From Antedon mediterranea (Eukaryota > Echinodermata > Crinoidea > Comatulida > Antedonidae): DNA of 64,000 nucleotides. The translations under genes and the position numbers were made by a program. The notes beneath the pieces are model-generated. The model had not been told where the DNA came from. It searched no databases and worked only from the letters and a program-made list of their open reading frames with translations. The first letter of the stretch is position 1. The number at the start of each line of letters is the position of its first letter. This document shows, one piece after another, positions 9,904 to 22,300 of the stretch. The stretch spans positions 1,116,001 to 1,180,000 of the forward strand of contig NC_092672.1 in NCBI RefSeq assembly GCF_964355755.1, in the 5' to 3' direction.

Positions 9904-12900
9904 TTAACAGTATGTTATCATATCTGATATTTGCTGGTCAAAATCCAACTCGATGGATTTCTCAAAGTCATCTATCTCAATAATTTCAGTTTCACATAGC
10001 TGCTTTGAAATCGTGCTGCTTTGGACGCTTATCGTTAAACTTGTTCTGGGCTTAGAGTTTTTAGATTTCTTGTTCGGTTTGCGACAGAGTACGTACTTGC
10101 TTTCAATAAGCTTTCTAATTCTTGCATTACAAGCGAAAGACACGTATATGAATAGTCCTTGTAGGCCGTTGAATACAATGAAGAAATACCAAAGTACGTC
10201 GGTATCGGTAAAAGCGGCAACACATCCAAATACCCAAGCAAACCCCATCACTGTCGACATCTTAATAAACACAGTTAACTCGTTTCGTTCACTTGGTATA
10301 GCTACTCTGCTATCTCGTTTAAGGTAGATAGATCGACTATTTTTACGCATTGCGTATACGGTTCTAATAAATAAAGTGAAGTTAACTAAAAGAATCAACA
10401 TCAGTGGTACGAGGAAAGCTACCAAGAAGCCGACAGCCTTAGATATCCAACAGCTAAAGTGAGTTCCGTATCCCATCAGTCCGAGTTTACTGAAGTACAG
10501 CATGACGCATACAAGCAAGATACATAGCGGCATTCCCCAGGCGTACAAACAGTATTTACGGAACGTACTCCTAGATTTTGAATCACGTTTTGATACGAGT
10601 TTTTTACCAAATGTTTTGTATACGTCAAACGCCATGACATTTGTCCAAAGAGAACTTGACAAGAACAAGTAATGTAGTAGAATTGCTACAGTTGTACATA
10701 TAAGGGTATTTTCAATATTGTTGATTCCGATTAAGAAAACTAACTGACTGGCAAGTGTAGTTGATGCTAACGCTATTATGCACTTACCTGGCAATGTCCT
10801 CAGTTCATTGAACATGGAGTATGTTAAGATGGTCAAGAAAAGACCAACAATCGACATACTGATGCAAATAAATGCGATATATTTTTGAATTTCATTAAAA
10901 TCGAAGAACATCACGTAGTAAACGTTTTGAACGTTTTGTAAGTTCGTACAAACTTCAATTTGAGAGTTCTCGACTTTTATGTAATCACCTTTCTCATAAA
11001 TAGAACCGTCTATCATATGCACAGACCCGTCGTCTGATACCGTATACTCACTTTCGTTGTACCGAACTCGACGACACGATTCTTCCATTGCATACATATA
11101 ATCACACACAAAAACTGTGTAATTAGTCTCAGTAACATTATCAGTTTTATAGATATACGATTCCGAACATGAGTATTGAGTTCCCGTACTGTTGACGAAC
11201 ACAGAAACGCAGTCATTGCGCGCCATATATGTGACGTCATTCGCGCAATACACTCGGATGACACCGTTTTGGCACGCACTTAAGAAGCTGTTAAAGTCAT
11301 CAATATTATTTTGTTGTACAGTTGGCAATTCAACTTGAGTACTGTCTACATAGATGGTGACGTCATATATGTCAACGGAATGAGCTAAACTGTTCAGGAC
11401 GGGCATCACGGCAAAACTGAGACCCTCCTGTCTCGCAGCTGTCTGAGTCACGTGCACAATAGCTGTTCCAGAAACAGTTACGTTTGTTTTAGTGATTTCA
11501 AAAGTAGAATTAATTCCCGATGAGTTTTTAAAATGAAACTGATCGTTGCCAATCGTAAGGTTTTGAATGGAAACGTCGAAATCGTCTTTTAACAGCTGCA
11601 AGTTGGTAAAATCTTCAAGTTGTATGTTGTTGCCTTGAAACGAAACTTCAAATTTCACCACAATTGTCAGTCGAAACGTGACTTCTGTAATATTGGTAGC
11701 AGCAGTGTTGCCAGTTGGGAAATCTAGAGACGGTTGGTTACAAGAGGGCACATCACTACATTTGATAACCTCTTCTTGTTTTTCTACACATTCATCTCCA
11801 ACGAGCGTGTAACTTGCACCGCAGTAAATCGTACGGCAAGACTCAGAATACGGATCATATACTTTTCCATCTGGACAGTGAATTTCAACAGGAACCACGT
11901 TACCAGAAGTACGATGCACAATCACTAAATGATCACGTTCACGGGTATTAAAGTTTGTTATGACAGAATATGCATAGTCGAGTTTGTCGGTCAGGAATTC
12001 TTTGTTCTCGTCAATGAGTGTTTTGTTTCTAGAATTTGGACAATACTCACGCAGTATGTCCGCTCCGTTACATTCTGCACAGTAACTATTCTTGAAGATT
12101 GTCGAAGAATCACCCTGCAGTTTTCGCCCAATTATTGGGAATTGGTAACCCTCTAAACATGCTCTAGATGCTTTAGTAACATTTTTGGTTTTGTCCTTTG
12201 TTGAATGGTCGCAAGTACTTTCAACTTTCAGACAGTACCGGGGAGGTGATTCTCGTTCAGTCGTAAAAAACGTCACACAATCTTCTTTCAAATAATGTGC
12301 CAGCACATCCGGGTCTATAGTAGCATTAACAGGCGGTGCTTTCCGACATCTTGCGTCTGTTCTCCAGAATGTGACGTTGAGTCTGCCACTGCACTGTGCG
12401 CAGAAGACGTTTCTATACGTCAGGCCGTCATCGCTATGCACTGGCAACCGTGAGAGCAGGTCTGCGTCTGTGACGTTGGCGCACATCTTTGAAACCATTG
12501 TGTTAGCCCAGGAATTGTGACACTGACTCGTACTCCAGAATGGTCTATGTGGGTATTCCTTAATAGTAATGCATTCAAACATAGATTGTCGACCACCAGC
12601 AAGTATACCAGCCAGATTTGTTTGTGAATCAACAATTTCCAATTTCTCTTGCAAGTTGTCATTTGTCTGAGAAACATGCGTCTGCATCTCTTTAACTTTA
12701 TCGCCAGTAGTTCCGCAGATTATATCGTAGTCGACGCAACAATCTCCGTAAATACGACAAAGAGGATCACAAAAACATGTATAGGATGGAAGAACGAACC
12801 CGCCAACCGTCGAGTCGTAGTACTGCTTTGTTACTTTGTCAGTATTACATCTATTAGCACAAGATGTTATTGGTTCACAGTGTAAAATGTCATCAATAAC

Positions 12901-12957
12901 TTGATCCACTCCAGCTACCATCCCAAGAACGAAACCAAAAATTAAGTTATTGTACAT
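9904..12957 (-). CDS. Somatomedin-B-domain 7TM receptor (Methuselah/class B-like), single exon
   Basis: An uninterrupted 1,017-aa frame from ATG 12957 (AAAGATGT context) to the stop at 9904. Residues 1-20 form a short hydrophobic signal peptide. At about 28-80 there is a somatomedin-B-like domain with its cysteine order (CANRC ... CFCDPLC ... GDCC ... C). About 100-620 is a large N-glycosylated, cysteine-rich ectodomain, including CPDGKVYDPYSESC at about 360. A 7TM bundle begins near 693 (IAFICISMSIVGLFL) and ends near 945; it has a C-W pair in the second extracellular loop (HFSCWISKA) and FNGLQGLFIYVSFACN in TM7. About 70 polar cytoplasmic residues close the protein. I see no GPS autoproteolysis motif before TM1, so it resembles Methuselah-like rather than cleaved adhesion receptors. 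Expected role: a plasma-membrane receptor; ligand unknown. Absence of introns suggests retroposition followed by expansion, as in other deuterostome receptor families. Confidence 0.9.
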   Translation of the reverse strand: MYNNLIFGFVLGMVAGVDQVIDDILHCEPITSCANRCNTDKVTKQYYDSTVGGFVLPSYTCFCDPLCRIYGDCCVDYDIICGTTGDKVKEMQTHVSQTNDNLQEKLEIVDSQTNLAGILAGGRQSMFECITIKEYPHRPFWSTSQCHNSWANTMVSKMCANVTDADLLSRLPVHSDDGLTYRNVFCAQCSGRLNVTFWRTDARCRKAPPVNATIDPDVLAHYLKEDCVTFFTTERESPPRYCLKVESTCDHSTKDKTKNVTKASRACLEGYQFPIIGRKLQGDSSTIFKNSYCAECNGADILREYCPNSRNKTLIDENKEFLTDKLDYAYSVITNFNTRERDHLVIVHRTSGNVVPVEIHCPDGKVYDPYSESCRTIYCGASYTLVGDECVEKQEEVIKCSDVPSCNQPSLDFPTGNTAATNITEVTFRLTIVVKFEVSFQGNNIQLEDFTNLQLLKDDFDVSIQNLTIGNDQFHFKNSSGINSTFEITKTNVTVSGTAIVHVTQTAARQEGLSFAVMPVLNSLAHSVDIYDVTIYVDSTQVELPTVQQNNIDDFNSFLSACQNGVIRVYCANDVTYMARNDCVSVFVNSTGTQYSCSESYIYKTDNVTETNYTVFVCDYMYAMEESCRRVRYNESEYTVSDDGSVHMIDGSIYEKGDYIKVENSQIEVCTNLQNVQNVYYVMFFDFNEIQKYIAFICISMSIVGLFLTILTYSMFNELRTLPGKCIIALASTTLASQLVFLIGINNIENTLICTTVAILLHYLFLSSSLWTNVMAFDVYKTFGKKLVSKRDSKSRSTFRKYCLYAWGMPLCILLVCVMLYFSKLGLMGYGTHFSCWISKAVGFLVAFLVPLMLILLVNFTLFIRTVYAMRKNSRSIYLKRDSRVAIPSERNELTVFIKMSTVMGFAWVFGCVAAFTDTDVLWYFFIVFNGLQGLFIYVSFACNARIRKLIESKYVLCRKPNKKSKNSKPRTSLTISVQSSTISKQLCETEIIEIDDFEKSIELDFDQQISDMITYC

Positions 12958-13770
12958 CTTTGCAGAATTGGTTCAGTCCGCAATACATTACAAACTTACA
13001 CTGGTAGTTGCTTCAGAGTTTAATATGTTTGGTTGGCAGGAGTTAACAGTATGTCAATGTATGTGCCTTTTTTCTTTGCAGGCAGGTGTTGTTTGATTCA
13101 AATTATCTTATTTAAAACAATAGACCTGCAGCCAAATTAGATAACGATTTAGATAAACTCACAATGCCAACACTCCTTTTCAAGATATTGCGATATTTAT
13201 CATAAAGTAGGCCTGGAGACATAGAACTGCGTGTTATAACCATTGTTTACTTTAATAAGAGAAAAAAAAAAACATATTCCAATATGATGGAACGATTTAA
13301 CAATTGATAACTGACCCAATTGCTTTCTGCAGGCCGATTGCCAACATTATGAAAGTTAATAATTAGGTGCCTGGTGCTAAAATTATGAACCTGGTGGTCG
13401 TCGCGTATGTGGTATAACCAATGATTTGCTATTAGTTATCTTACTGTCGAGGTGTTAAATATTTGTAAATAAAATATTACTATCCTTATAAAAATTACAA
13501 TGAATAATAGTAACGTTATTAAAACGCCATTATCTGAATTTAATTGCAGACAATTAAGTGTTGACAGCAGACAGCGTGTACAAACGACGCGCGCGTACAC
13601 ATCTAGAGAGCAAACACTCAAACTGGTTTGTATCATCTCAAGTGCAGAACAAATAGATAACAGACAAACTAGATTTAAATTTGGAATTATAATTCGTTTC
13701 TTTTTATTCGCTATGTGAATTATATCGTATGTTAGGTTTCTAGTGCATTGTCCTTTGTTTTAATTAATTT
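12958..13770. other. 5' flank of the SMB-7TM receptor
   Basis: Contains the presumed promoter and 5' UTR of the minus-strand receptor. No open frame with family motifs. A 60-72 codon pair of opposed frames around 13436-13718 is unsupported. Confidence 0.4.
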
Positions 13771-13915
13771 CAGGTCTTTGTCCCCAGGTCAGTCATTCTC
13801 AGGTCTTTGTCCCCAGGTCAGTCATTCTCAGGTCTTTGTCCCCAGGTCAGTCATTCTCAGGTCTTTGTCCCCAGGTCAGTCATTCTCAGGTCTTTGTCCC
13901 CAGGTAAGTCATTCT
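13771..13915 (+). repeat. 29-bp minisatellite made of splice-site-like units, 5 copies
   Basis: Five perfect-length units start at 13771, 13800, 13829, 13858 and 13887. Each contains tttgtccccag directly followed by gtcagt. The last copy has gtaagt instead, a perfect donor hexamer. The array is preceded by ttttaattaatttcag, a good acceptor. As the period is 29, the frame shifts in each unit and no repeat protein is encoded. Confidence 0.9.
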
Positions 13916-14084
13916 CTTTTTGATCAATAATATTTAATCCAAATATGAGTTGTTGTTCAGTATTGATGATAATGAAATGTTTGGTTATTTGAGTCATTAA
14001 ACAAACATGGTGGACGTATAAAAAAATGACATCAACTAGTAGAATGTCTCGGACTGATGAACGATGAATATTTTGGCTGAAGCT

Positions 14085-14250
14085 TACCTAGGACGTAACA
14101 ACGAAAGTAATTTGACCAATCACAATCAATAAACTACACGAACTGTCCTTTGTGATTGGTTAATGTGTCAAAACAATCAAGATCACCTTGGTTAAGTTAT
14201 GCGTTGCCTTGTGCGTACGTATGCTCTTGTGCTGCGTTGACTTTAGGCAT
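14085..14250. mobile_element. Palindromic MITE, 'GACGTAAC...CCAATCACAA' family, degenerate
   Basis: The left side has taggacgtaacaacg and ttgaccaatcaca. The right side has tgtgattggttaa and gcgttgccttgtgcgtacg in inverted order. This is the same plan as the 6.4-kb cluster. A further isolated terminus, agcttggttcccactagg, is at 14628-14645. Confidence 0.6.
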
Positions 14251-14704
14251 GACGTAATCACATGTATGTAAACTTACTGTTAAAACTTAGTCAAGTAAAG
14301 TACATAGAATCAAAAACAAACAATGATTATTTAATAGTTTTGGAGATATTCGATTGCTTATCCATTTTATTTAAAATGCTGGTGAAAATTCTATGCATAT
14401 AAAAAAACGTCATGCTAGTACTATAAAATAGTAATAGATGGCAAAACTTTATTTGTGTGATTTTAAGATTTTAAATCCAAGTTTTCGCTTTCACAAAAAA
14501 TATATTCATTCAAAATATTTCAATGTTTTTGATCTCCTAAAAATATATTCTATTTGTTTATCTCTCGTTCACACTTCCAAAAATGTATTCTATTTTGTGC
14601 AACACACACTACTAATACAATGTAAAGCTTGGTTCCCACTAGGATGCAACGCAAAACTGCTTTACAATTGGAAATTATTCAAATGGAACTTAGACATTAT
14701 TATC

Positions 14705-14830
14705 AAAATGTGGGTAAGGGTGACATTATTATCAAATGTGACAATGGGTAAGGGTGACATTATTATCAAATGTGACAATGGGTAAGGGCGACAACATTAT
14801 CAAATGTGACAATATGTAAGGGTGAAATTA
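14705..14830. repeat. 34-bp tandem repeat, about 4 copies
   Basis: Units read gggtaagggtgacattatt followed by atcaaatgtgacaat. The first two copies are nearly perfect and the later ones diverge. No repeat protein is indicated, because 34 is not a multiple of 3. Confidence 0.85.
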
Positions 14831-15513
14831 TTTAACAAAATGTCGTCTGTCATATGCAATTAAACCAGGGTTGTAAAGTTGCAAATAAAATTTAAATGCA
14901 CCACATTATCACATTAAAAATGTTGAACAATATTATTATAGTAAAAAAACATGATTTTACCCTGAGAGTTGATGTGTGTTTACAGAATACAATACATTGT
15001 ATTATGAGCGGCACTAAATAATTTGGCATTTTCTATAGGAATATTTGTTACAAGTTACTGTGTACATTTCCACTAATAATGTATACAATGGAATATTACA
15101 TATTATAAATTAATTAGCTTAAACTTTATTTTGGCAATAATCTATTGAGTTATAATAACAACGCAACTTAATATTTTGGCAAAGATAGTAAAGCACACTT
15201 TTTTCTGATATAGCACAGAATTGACGATCTGCAAATGAATATTATGCTGCCATTTACAATATTGGAACGCAAATTTCAAAAGATTCCTCTCAACGGAATG
15301 TTGATGCTAGAATGTTACATGGAAAATTAAATAAACTTTTTGTCTTCTAGACTTAATGAAATACTTAATGAAATACTTAATGAAATACTTATTCATTGAA
15401 GCCATACAATGTGTGTACATCGTTCAAACCATGTCTACTGCCCTCTATACAAGACCGCGTCACTTCAATGAACAAATCAAATTGATCTATCAATACAATA
15501 GTATAAAGCTCCA
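14831..15513. other. AT-rich intergenic sequence
   Basis: No gene recognised. A short (aatgaaatactt)3 direct repeat lies at 15355-15390. Confidence 0.4.
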
Positions 15514-15648
15514 TTGTCTACACTATCAAACTACAAACAAAAAGTGTTATGTGCCCAAATATGGTAGTGGTATGACATCATCATGTCCATATATGGGCAC
15601 ATCACATTTATTTGTCACATCAAGTTTGATAGTGTGGACAGAGCTTTA
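15514..15648. mobile_element. MITE, 'GTCTACACTATCAAAC' TIR family, full-length copy
   Basis: Terminal inverted repeats are ttgtctacactatcaaac on the left and gtttgatagtgtggacagag on the right. Inside, gtgcccaaatatggtagtgg and a tgacatcatcatgtcc palindrome face tatatgggcacatcac. About 135 bp, non-coding. Other copies in the window are listed below. Confidence 0.85.
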
Positions 15649-15865
15649 GTGGTTTAACGCATAAATAAAGCAATCCATAACAAATACAGTATGTTTAAAT
15701 AAATATGATGTAGAGACCAGCTTTACATCTTAAGAGTTTCTATCAACCACATAGCATTCATCTTAATAAATATACAACAAGTTTGGAATGTCTATTGTGG
15801 ATTAAGTGCATAGACTTCTATTAAATTCTGTCTACACCAGGGAGTTGTTATTAGACTCCCAACCC

Positions 15866-15978
15866 CCTGGTCTACACTATCAAAGTGTATTGACAAAAAA
15901 GTGTGATGTGCCCATATATGGTAGGGATATGCCCAAATATGGTAGTGATATGACATCATCATGTCCATATATAGCCAT
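15866..15978. mobile_element. MITE, 'GTCTACACTATCAAAC' family, one-ended copy
   Basis: Left TIR ctggtctacactatcaaag; inside, two atggtag(g/t)gatatg units and tgacatcatcatgtcc. The right terminus is lost. Confidence 0.75.
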
Positions 15979-16365
15979 GTGTTTTAATAGCTGAGATGAA
16001 TATAAATCAACTGCTATTAAATGTCTTATTGTAGCAAAATGCTGATTTTATCAAAACAAGTAATCCGTCGTTTCTTGTTTTTTTTCTCTATAAAAGTTCA
16101 ACCAACAGCAAACGACAGTGTCAATTTATCATACAAGATTTGCATCAAATGAATTCAAAACCACAGTTGATGCAAATTTTTCACAGACTGAAAATTCAGT
16201 ATACTTTTTCAATCAGTTGGAAAGTGTGAATCAGAGTGAACATTCATAAATAATACAGAGTTGACAGTTCAGGATAGAAAACTATTGGAACATAGTCATA
16301 TAATCCAATCAGTAATTTATGCAATTTTTCTATAAAATTCTTCCTGTGTAATGAGTTTGCCTTTA

Positions 16366-19300
16366 TTATTCCTCAGCCAAGGATCTGAAATCTGTTAAAC
16401 TCATGTATTCTGGATCTTCGGTTTTTCCATCGTCATCTGCGGAATCAAACCCTGGATTGGTTCTTGCCAACACCAGCAGACAAGGAAGTTGATCTTGATG
16501 AATGGAGTAGTGATGAATCAGCCGAGGAAGATCTTCAAAATCTTTACCAAAACCCTGAAAAAAAAAATAGAAAATATTAAAACAATGCTTCATATGATTC
16601 GCACTTTACTTACTTACTATATCCTTATGGCTACAGGTGGAAGTATCAATGGTAAAAAATATCAACACTCTCAAACTTAATATGAGAAAAACATGTGATG
16701 TGCCCATAATAGTATGGACATGATGATGTCATATCATTACCATATTTGGGCACATCAATACCATATTTGGGCACATCACTACCATATTTGGGCACATCAC
16801 TACCATATTTGGGCACATCACTACCATATTTGGGCACATCACTACCATATTTGGGCACATCACTACCATATTTGGGCACATCACTACCATATTTGGGCAC
16901 ATCACTACCATATTTGGGCACATCACTACCATATTTGGGCACATCACTACCATATTTGGGCACATCACTACCATATTTGGGCACATCACTACCATATTTG
17001 GGCACATCACTACCATATTTGTCAAACTAGTTTGATAGTGTAGATAGAGCAAATGTAATAAAAAAGCAGAAATGCAAAAAAAAAAAAAAATATACTGTAC
17101 AGTATATTGTAGTGAGTTTACCTTGATGGTATAGCCTCCGTTCTTTGTCTTAACAATCAAATAGTTAGCCAGGCCACTCTTGTTAAAGGTCGTCTGAACT
17201 CTGATAGACAGTGCAAAACATCCTGGATGACTCTTACTTTCACGTACCATAAACGCACCTATGTTTTCTTGTGACAAAATATCTACAGCAATTTCCCTTG
17301 AACAAAAAAATTTCTGTTACTTATTTTATAAAATCAAAAAAAAAAAATATATAAGATACGATATCATAAAAAAATCAGGCAAAGAACATTAATTCTAAAC
17401 CACCCGGTGATAAATTGAAATTTAATTAATTAATTTGAAACGATAAAGATGAGGAAATCTGTGAGAATTCTAAAATTTCAGAATAAAATTATACAATAAA
17501 TTAAATCTATGGTATTCTAAATAATACATGTAAAAAATAACTTACTTAGGGATACCAGTCCTAAACCATGGAGCTTTACTTACTTAGGGATACCAGTCCT
17601 AAACCATGGAGCTTTACTTACTTAGGGATACCAGTCCTAAACCATGGAGCTTTACTTACTTAGGGATACCAGTCCTAAACCATGGAGCTTTACTTACTTA
17701 GGGATACCAGTCCTAAACCATGGAGCTTTACTTACTTAGGGATACCAGTCCTAAACCATGGAGCTTTACTTACTTAGGGATACCAGTCCTAAACCATGGA
17801 GCTTTACTTACTTAGGGATACCAGTTCTAAACCATGGAGCTTTTGCTAGTTCACCAGCAAACTTATTGCTGATATTTGAAGGAGGGTGTATCCTGATGAT
17901 GAAAAAAGAAAGAATTATAATATTTGTAATATTATAAACATGATAATGAATTAGAAGGACATATGATAAATGAATTGTACCTTTTAATCTAACTTGTTTC
18001 CAAAAATGTTCATTTTAATAATAATAACTCATTTTTATAGCGCCAATAATCATTCTGACACCGTTCTACATTACGCTGGGTACAGCAGAGATGACAACAC
18101 TCATTTTAATAAAAAGATTCTTTAAACATTTGGCTTTTTAGATGGGACACCGTACTATATCACTTGGACGTTTGTTCTTTATTATATATTTATAGTGTTA
18201 TTTCATGTAATTGATAAAATCATAGTTAGTATTACCTTGGAGGTCTAGGTGGCACAACAGCAGTTTTTTTTTCATCTCTATATTTTCCGACCTCGACCTC
18301 GACCTTATGACCTATGTGACCCGGTGCTCGAACAGCCTTCCTGTTTGCTGGTTTTGGTGACCTCACTGCTTGGTTGTCATGAACTCCGTTCCCGGACATT
18401 GTACTGGAAGTTGTAGCGCTTGAAGTTGTACTTGAGCTACTTGACATGGAGTCAGATTTTAGGAATTTCGTTCTTGGAGCTGGAATTGGCTTTATGCGAC
18501 CTGAACTCCTTTCATTTGAACTTTCTTTGACCTTCTCCGTTTTAACATTATTTGATAAGTTCATAGTACTTAAAGCATTGTTTTTTGGGGGTCGTGGCGG
18601 TGGTGGCGCTTTCCTTCTCGGTATAGGCTTAGGTAAACTTTTAAAATCTTTTACATTTGATTTGTCTGATTGTCTTTCTGGTTTTAAAGCTGTCTTAAAG
18701 TTTCCATTTTTATCAGATTTGTTTTGGAATCTTCCAATTAAATTCCCAACACTTTTATTGTCACTGTCACTATCGTCTGATGACCTTGATGAAATATCAA
18801 TTTGACATTTAAGGGCTGCGCTGTGTTCCCGCTTTGGTGACCTTTGTTCCTTTGATGCCCTTTGACATTTAGGTTCAGATCCATACGATAGTTTTCCATT
18901 TTCAAACGATGGTGAATCTGACCTACTATAACGTAAAGTATCATCCAAGGAACATTCTCGTTCTAACATATCACGATAAACATCACGCGACCGCCTATTA
19001 ACCCGACTCGGTGAACCGTGCAAAAAAGCTCGCGCAACACGCATCAACTCCTCATAGTCCTCATCTCGTTCAACCTCTTGTTCGTCATCGAGTGTAAACG
19101 CAATATTTTGTTCCCCGCTTAAATACTCATGGTCGTCCATCTCGTCGGAACTTTCTCCGTAAGCAAACAACGGAGGAGCAGAAGCGTCCTGCAAAAGAAT
19201 TTTACCCCCTCTTTTAATTGACCTCTTATCGCGCAAGTCCGTTTCCCCAAGATTGCGTGGAGATTGTTCGTTCTGCAGTAAGATATGGCACCCAGAATTC

Positions 19301-22300
19301 ATAGATTCAGGATTCACAGAAAGAGCATCTTTTGAAGACACCGCACCATATAAACTCCACTCATTTTTTACGTCAACTTCGTAGTAGGGCGCTGGAGGAA
19401 GTGGCCGTACACGATTTGTTTGACGTGAAACCTAAGAACAAAGAAAGATATCTGTAAGTTAAACACATCCAAATGAATAGGATCGTAACCTACAATCTGT
19501 TAAATTGTGTGAGAAATGTCTGTTAAAACGTTCATAAAACTTTATTGAATATTTTATGGAAGGCTAGAACGGGAAAAGAGCCAAAAACACACAAAATAAT
19601 AACATAAACAGATAATATGTCTTAATGGAAAATGTGTTAAAAATATGTAAAATTAATTACATAACTTTTAAATCATACAAAAATCAAATCAAATTTCTAG
19701 GGATAGAAGTTATAGATAGAAAAATAATTACCATTTCTTGCTGAAAATCACAAGGCTCAACAGGTGGAGCAGTAGGGCTAACCTCCTCAGGATAACTAGG
19801 CAACGAATGTGACTGCTGATTGGCTGATTCTTGAGACTCCCTGTCCTGATTGGTTGGAAGAGACTGAGTGAATTGGGGGTCTGTCAAGTTGTCTGATGAG
19901 GTAGACTGCAAGTTTGGAAAAAGGGAAACCTCGGAGTCGTTACCCCAGGACAGAAGTTGGACGTTGTCAGGTAAATTTATGAACACAGATGAGTTATCAG
20001 GTGTTTTGGAGAATTTGGATTTCTTTGGTTTCTTCTGAAATGGAAAAATATTAACTTAGAAAACTCATAGCTCAAGAGTAATGAATGAAACATAATACAG
20101 CCCTCTTCCTATATACCAAACTGTACACATTAGTTGCATACATACATAATATAGTCCTCTTCCTATATACCAAATTGTACACTAAGTTGCATAAATACAT
20201 AATATAGTCCTCTTCCTATATACCAAACTGTACACATTAGTTGCATACATACATAATATAGTCCTCTTCCTATATACCAAACTGTACACATTAGTTGCAT
20301 ACATACATAATATAGCCCTCTTCCTATATACCAAACTGTACACATTAGTTGCATACATACATAATGTAGCCCTCTTCCTATATACCAAACTGTACACATT
20401 AGTTGCATACATACATAATGTAGCCCTCTTCCTATATACCAAACTGTACACATTAGTTGCATACATACATAATATAGTCCTCTTCCTATATACCAAATTG
20501 TACACTAAGTTGCATAAATACATAATATAGTCCTCTTCCTATATACCAAACTGTACACATTAGTTGCATACATACATAATGTAGCCCTCTTCCTATATAC
20601 CAAATTGTACACTAAGTTGCATACATACATAATAGTTGCAATAACATTCAACTACATTAATACTAGAATCTCTTTATAATCACAACATAACAATTTGCTG
20701 AAATAAATTCTGAAAATGAAAATGATATTTTGTTGCTGGTAACTATAACTATGACAAGTTGCGACTGTTTTTTTAAGCTCATTTAAAAATTCAAACCACA
20801 TTGTTTTAGATGTACAGTCCGAGTAGGCCTGGGTTAGACATTTTGTAATTTAAAAATGAATTGTATTAACAATGTATTTATGTGTTCGAATTTAGTCTAA
20901 AGGCCCATTCACAATAGGACGATAAATATATAAGCATGCATTTTTTTTAACATAAAACAAAAGAAATTAGAAAGGGTTTTGTTCTAGGACTATAGGATAA
21001 TCATTTATGCTGTCTTTGATAAAAATAATATTTTTAAAATTCCAATCAAATGACGTCATGATACATAAAAACAATAAAATCGTTGTATTGTCACAATATT
21101 ATTGCTCTTACTAATCATGACGTCATTTGATTGGACGTGTGAAAATATAATTTTCATCAACGGAAGCATAGATAGTTATTCTATAGTTCTAGAATGAAAA
21201 GGTTTTATATTCTTTTATTTTATGTATGAAAAATGCAAATGATTGTCTATTATCGTCGATCGTTATCGTCCTAGTGTGAATGGGCCTTAATTTAGCTGTA
21301 TGGGATTATACTCGAATATGGGATTATACAGGGGTCATATACAGTATACAGAACAATACTAACATTTGATTTTTTACAGTTAATAATTCATTGTATCTAC
21401 TGGTATCTAGTATAGAATTTAAGAAACTTAAATGAACAAATTATATATAATTTAGAAGAAAGTCAAGGCCACAAAGATAATAATGTTTGGTATTATTATG
21501 AGTCAAAGGATTGTGGGTCATATGGTTTGCATCAAACCACAATATTTATAATATTTAATCAGTACTTAAAATGAATTAGGAGAAATTACCACAAATATTG
21601 ACTTTTCTTCATATAAACAAAAACAAATATAGTTTTGATAAAAAAAATGGCTACCAACCAAATTGACCTAAAGAAAACTATGATGTAATTATTAAAAAAA
21701 GAAAAAAATGATATGGTTCGTTGACCTTTTGTTTAGGAACCATTGTCAACATTATTCTACTGCAGTTACTGCAGTATTACATTTTTTTATAACCTGGTTT
21801 ATGTAATTATTTATTACAACAGTAATTGTTTCATAAACATCTTCATATGTTATCGTAGTATTAAAAAATGTAGTTACTGCAGTAACTGCAGTCAAATAGT
21901 TTTGACATGATCCATCAAGAATGTTTCCAGGATGAATAATAATATAATATAATTTTTGTCATTTTTTATTTTTGTATCCAGATTCTATTTAGGGAGGCAT
22001 GATTACATGATTTCAAAAACATTTTCGCCAAACAGTTATACAAAACAACCTTATTGTTACACATTTTGAAAAATTGTGTAGCAAAAAATACAATACAAAA
22101 CTATGTTTCTTGACTTAAAAATCAGTTTGATTAGCAATATCAGTCGAGACGCAGAGTGCTCAAATGACCGTTAAATCGCTAATTTTCCCCTGCGCATGCG
22201 CCATTTTTATACCAGGAAGTAGAAATTGTTTACACTTACCGACGAACCGCGATGAATTTTTGCATGGAAGAGCCTTCAGAAATCCAGTAAAATTTCACCA

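Noticed and set aside
14438-14785. 115-codon plus-strand ORF
   Set aside because: AT-rich composition, crosses a MITE terminus and a 34-bp repeat, with no motif or splice context.
16646-17277. Long repetitive open frames on both strands (PKYGSDV, MCPNMVV, GTSLPYL repeats)
   Set aside because: They follow from the 21-bp period of the expanded MITE core, which is a multiple of three. Real SH2 coding stops at the donor at 17122.
17541-17850. CRISPR-like regular array
   Set aside because: Units are contiguous with no unique spacers, and the unit is host coding exon plus splice donor. The genome is eukaryotic.
20163-20523. 99- and 113-codon repetitive frames (MCTVWYIGRG repeats)
   Set aside because: Product of the 54-bp (18-codon) minisatellite; no start context, splice or homology support.
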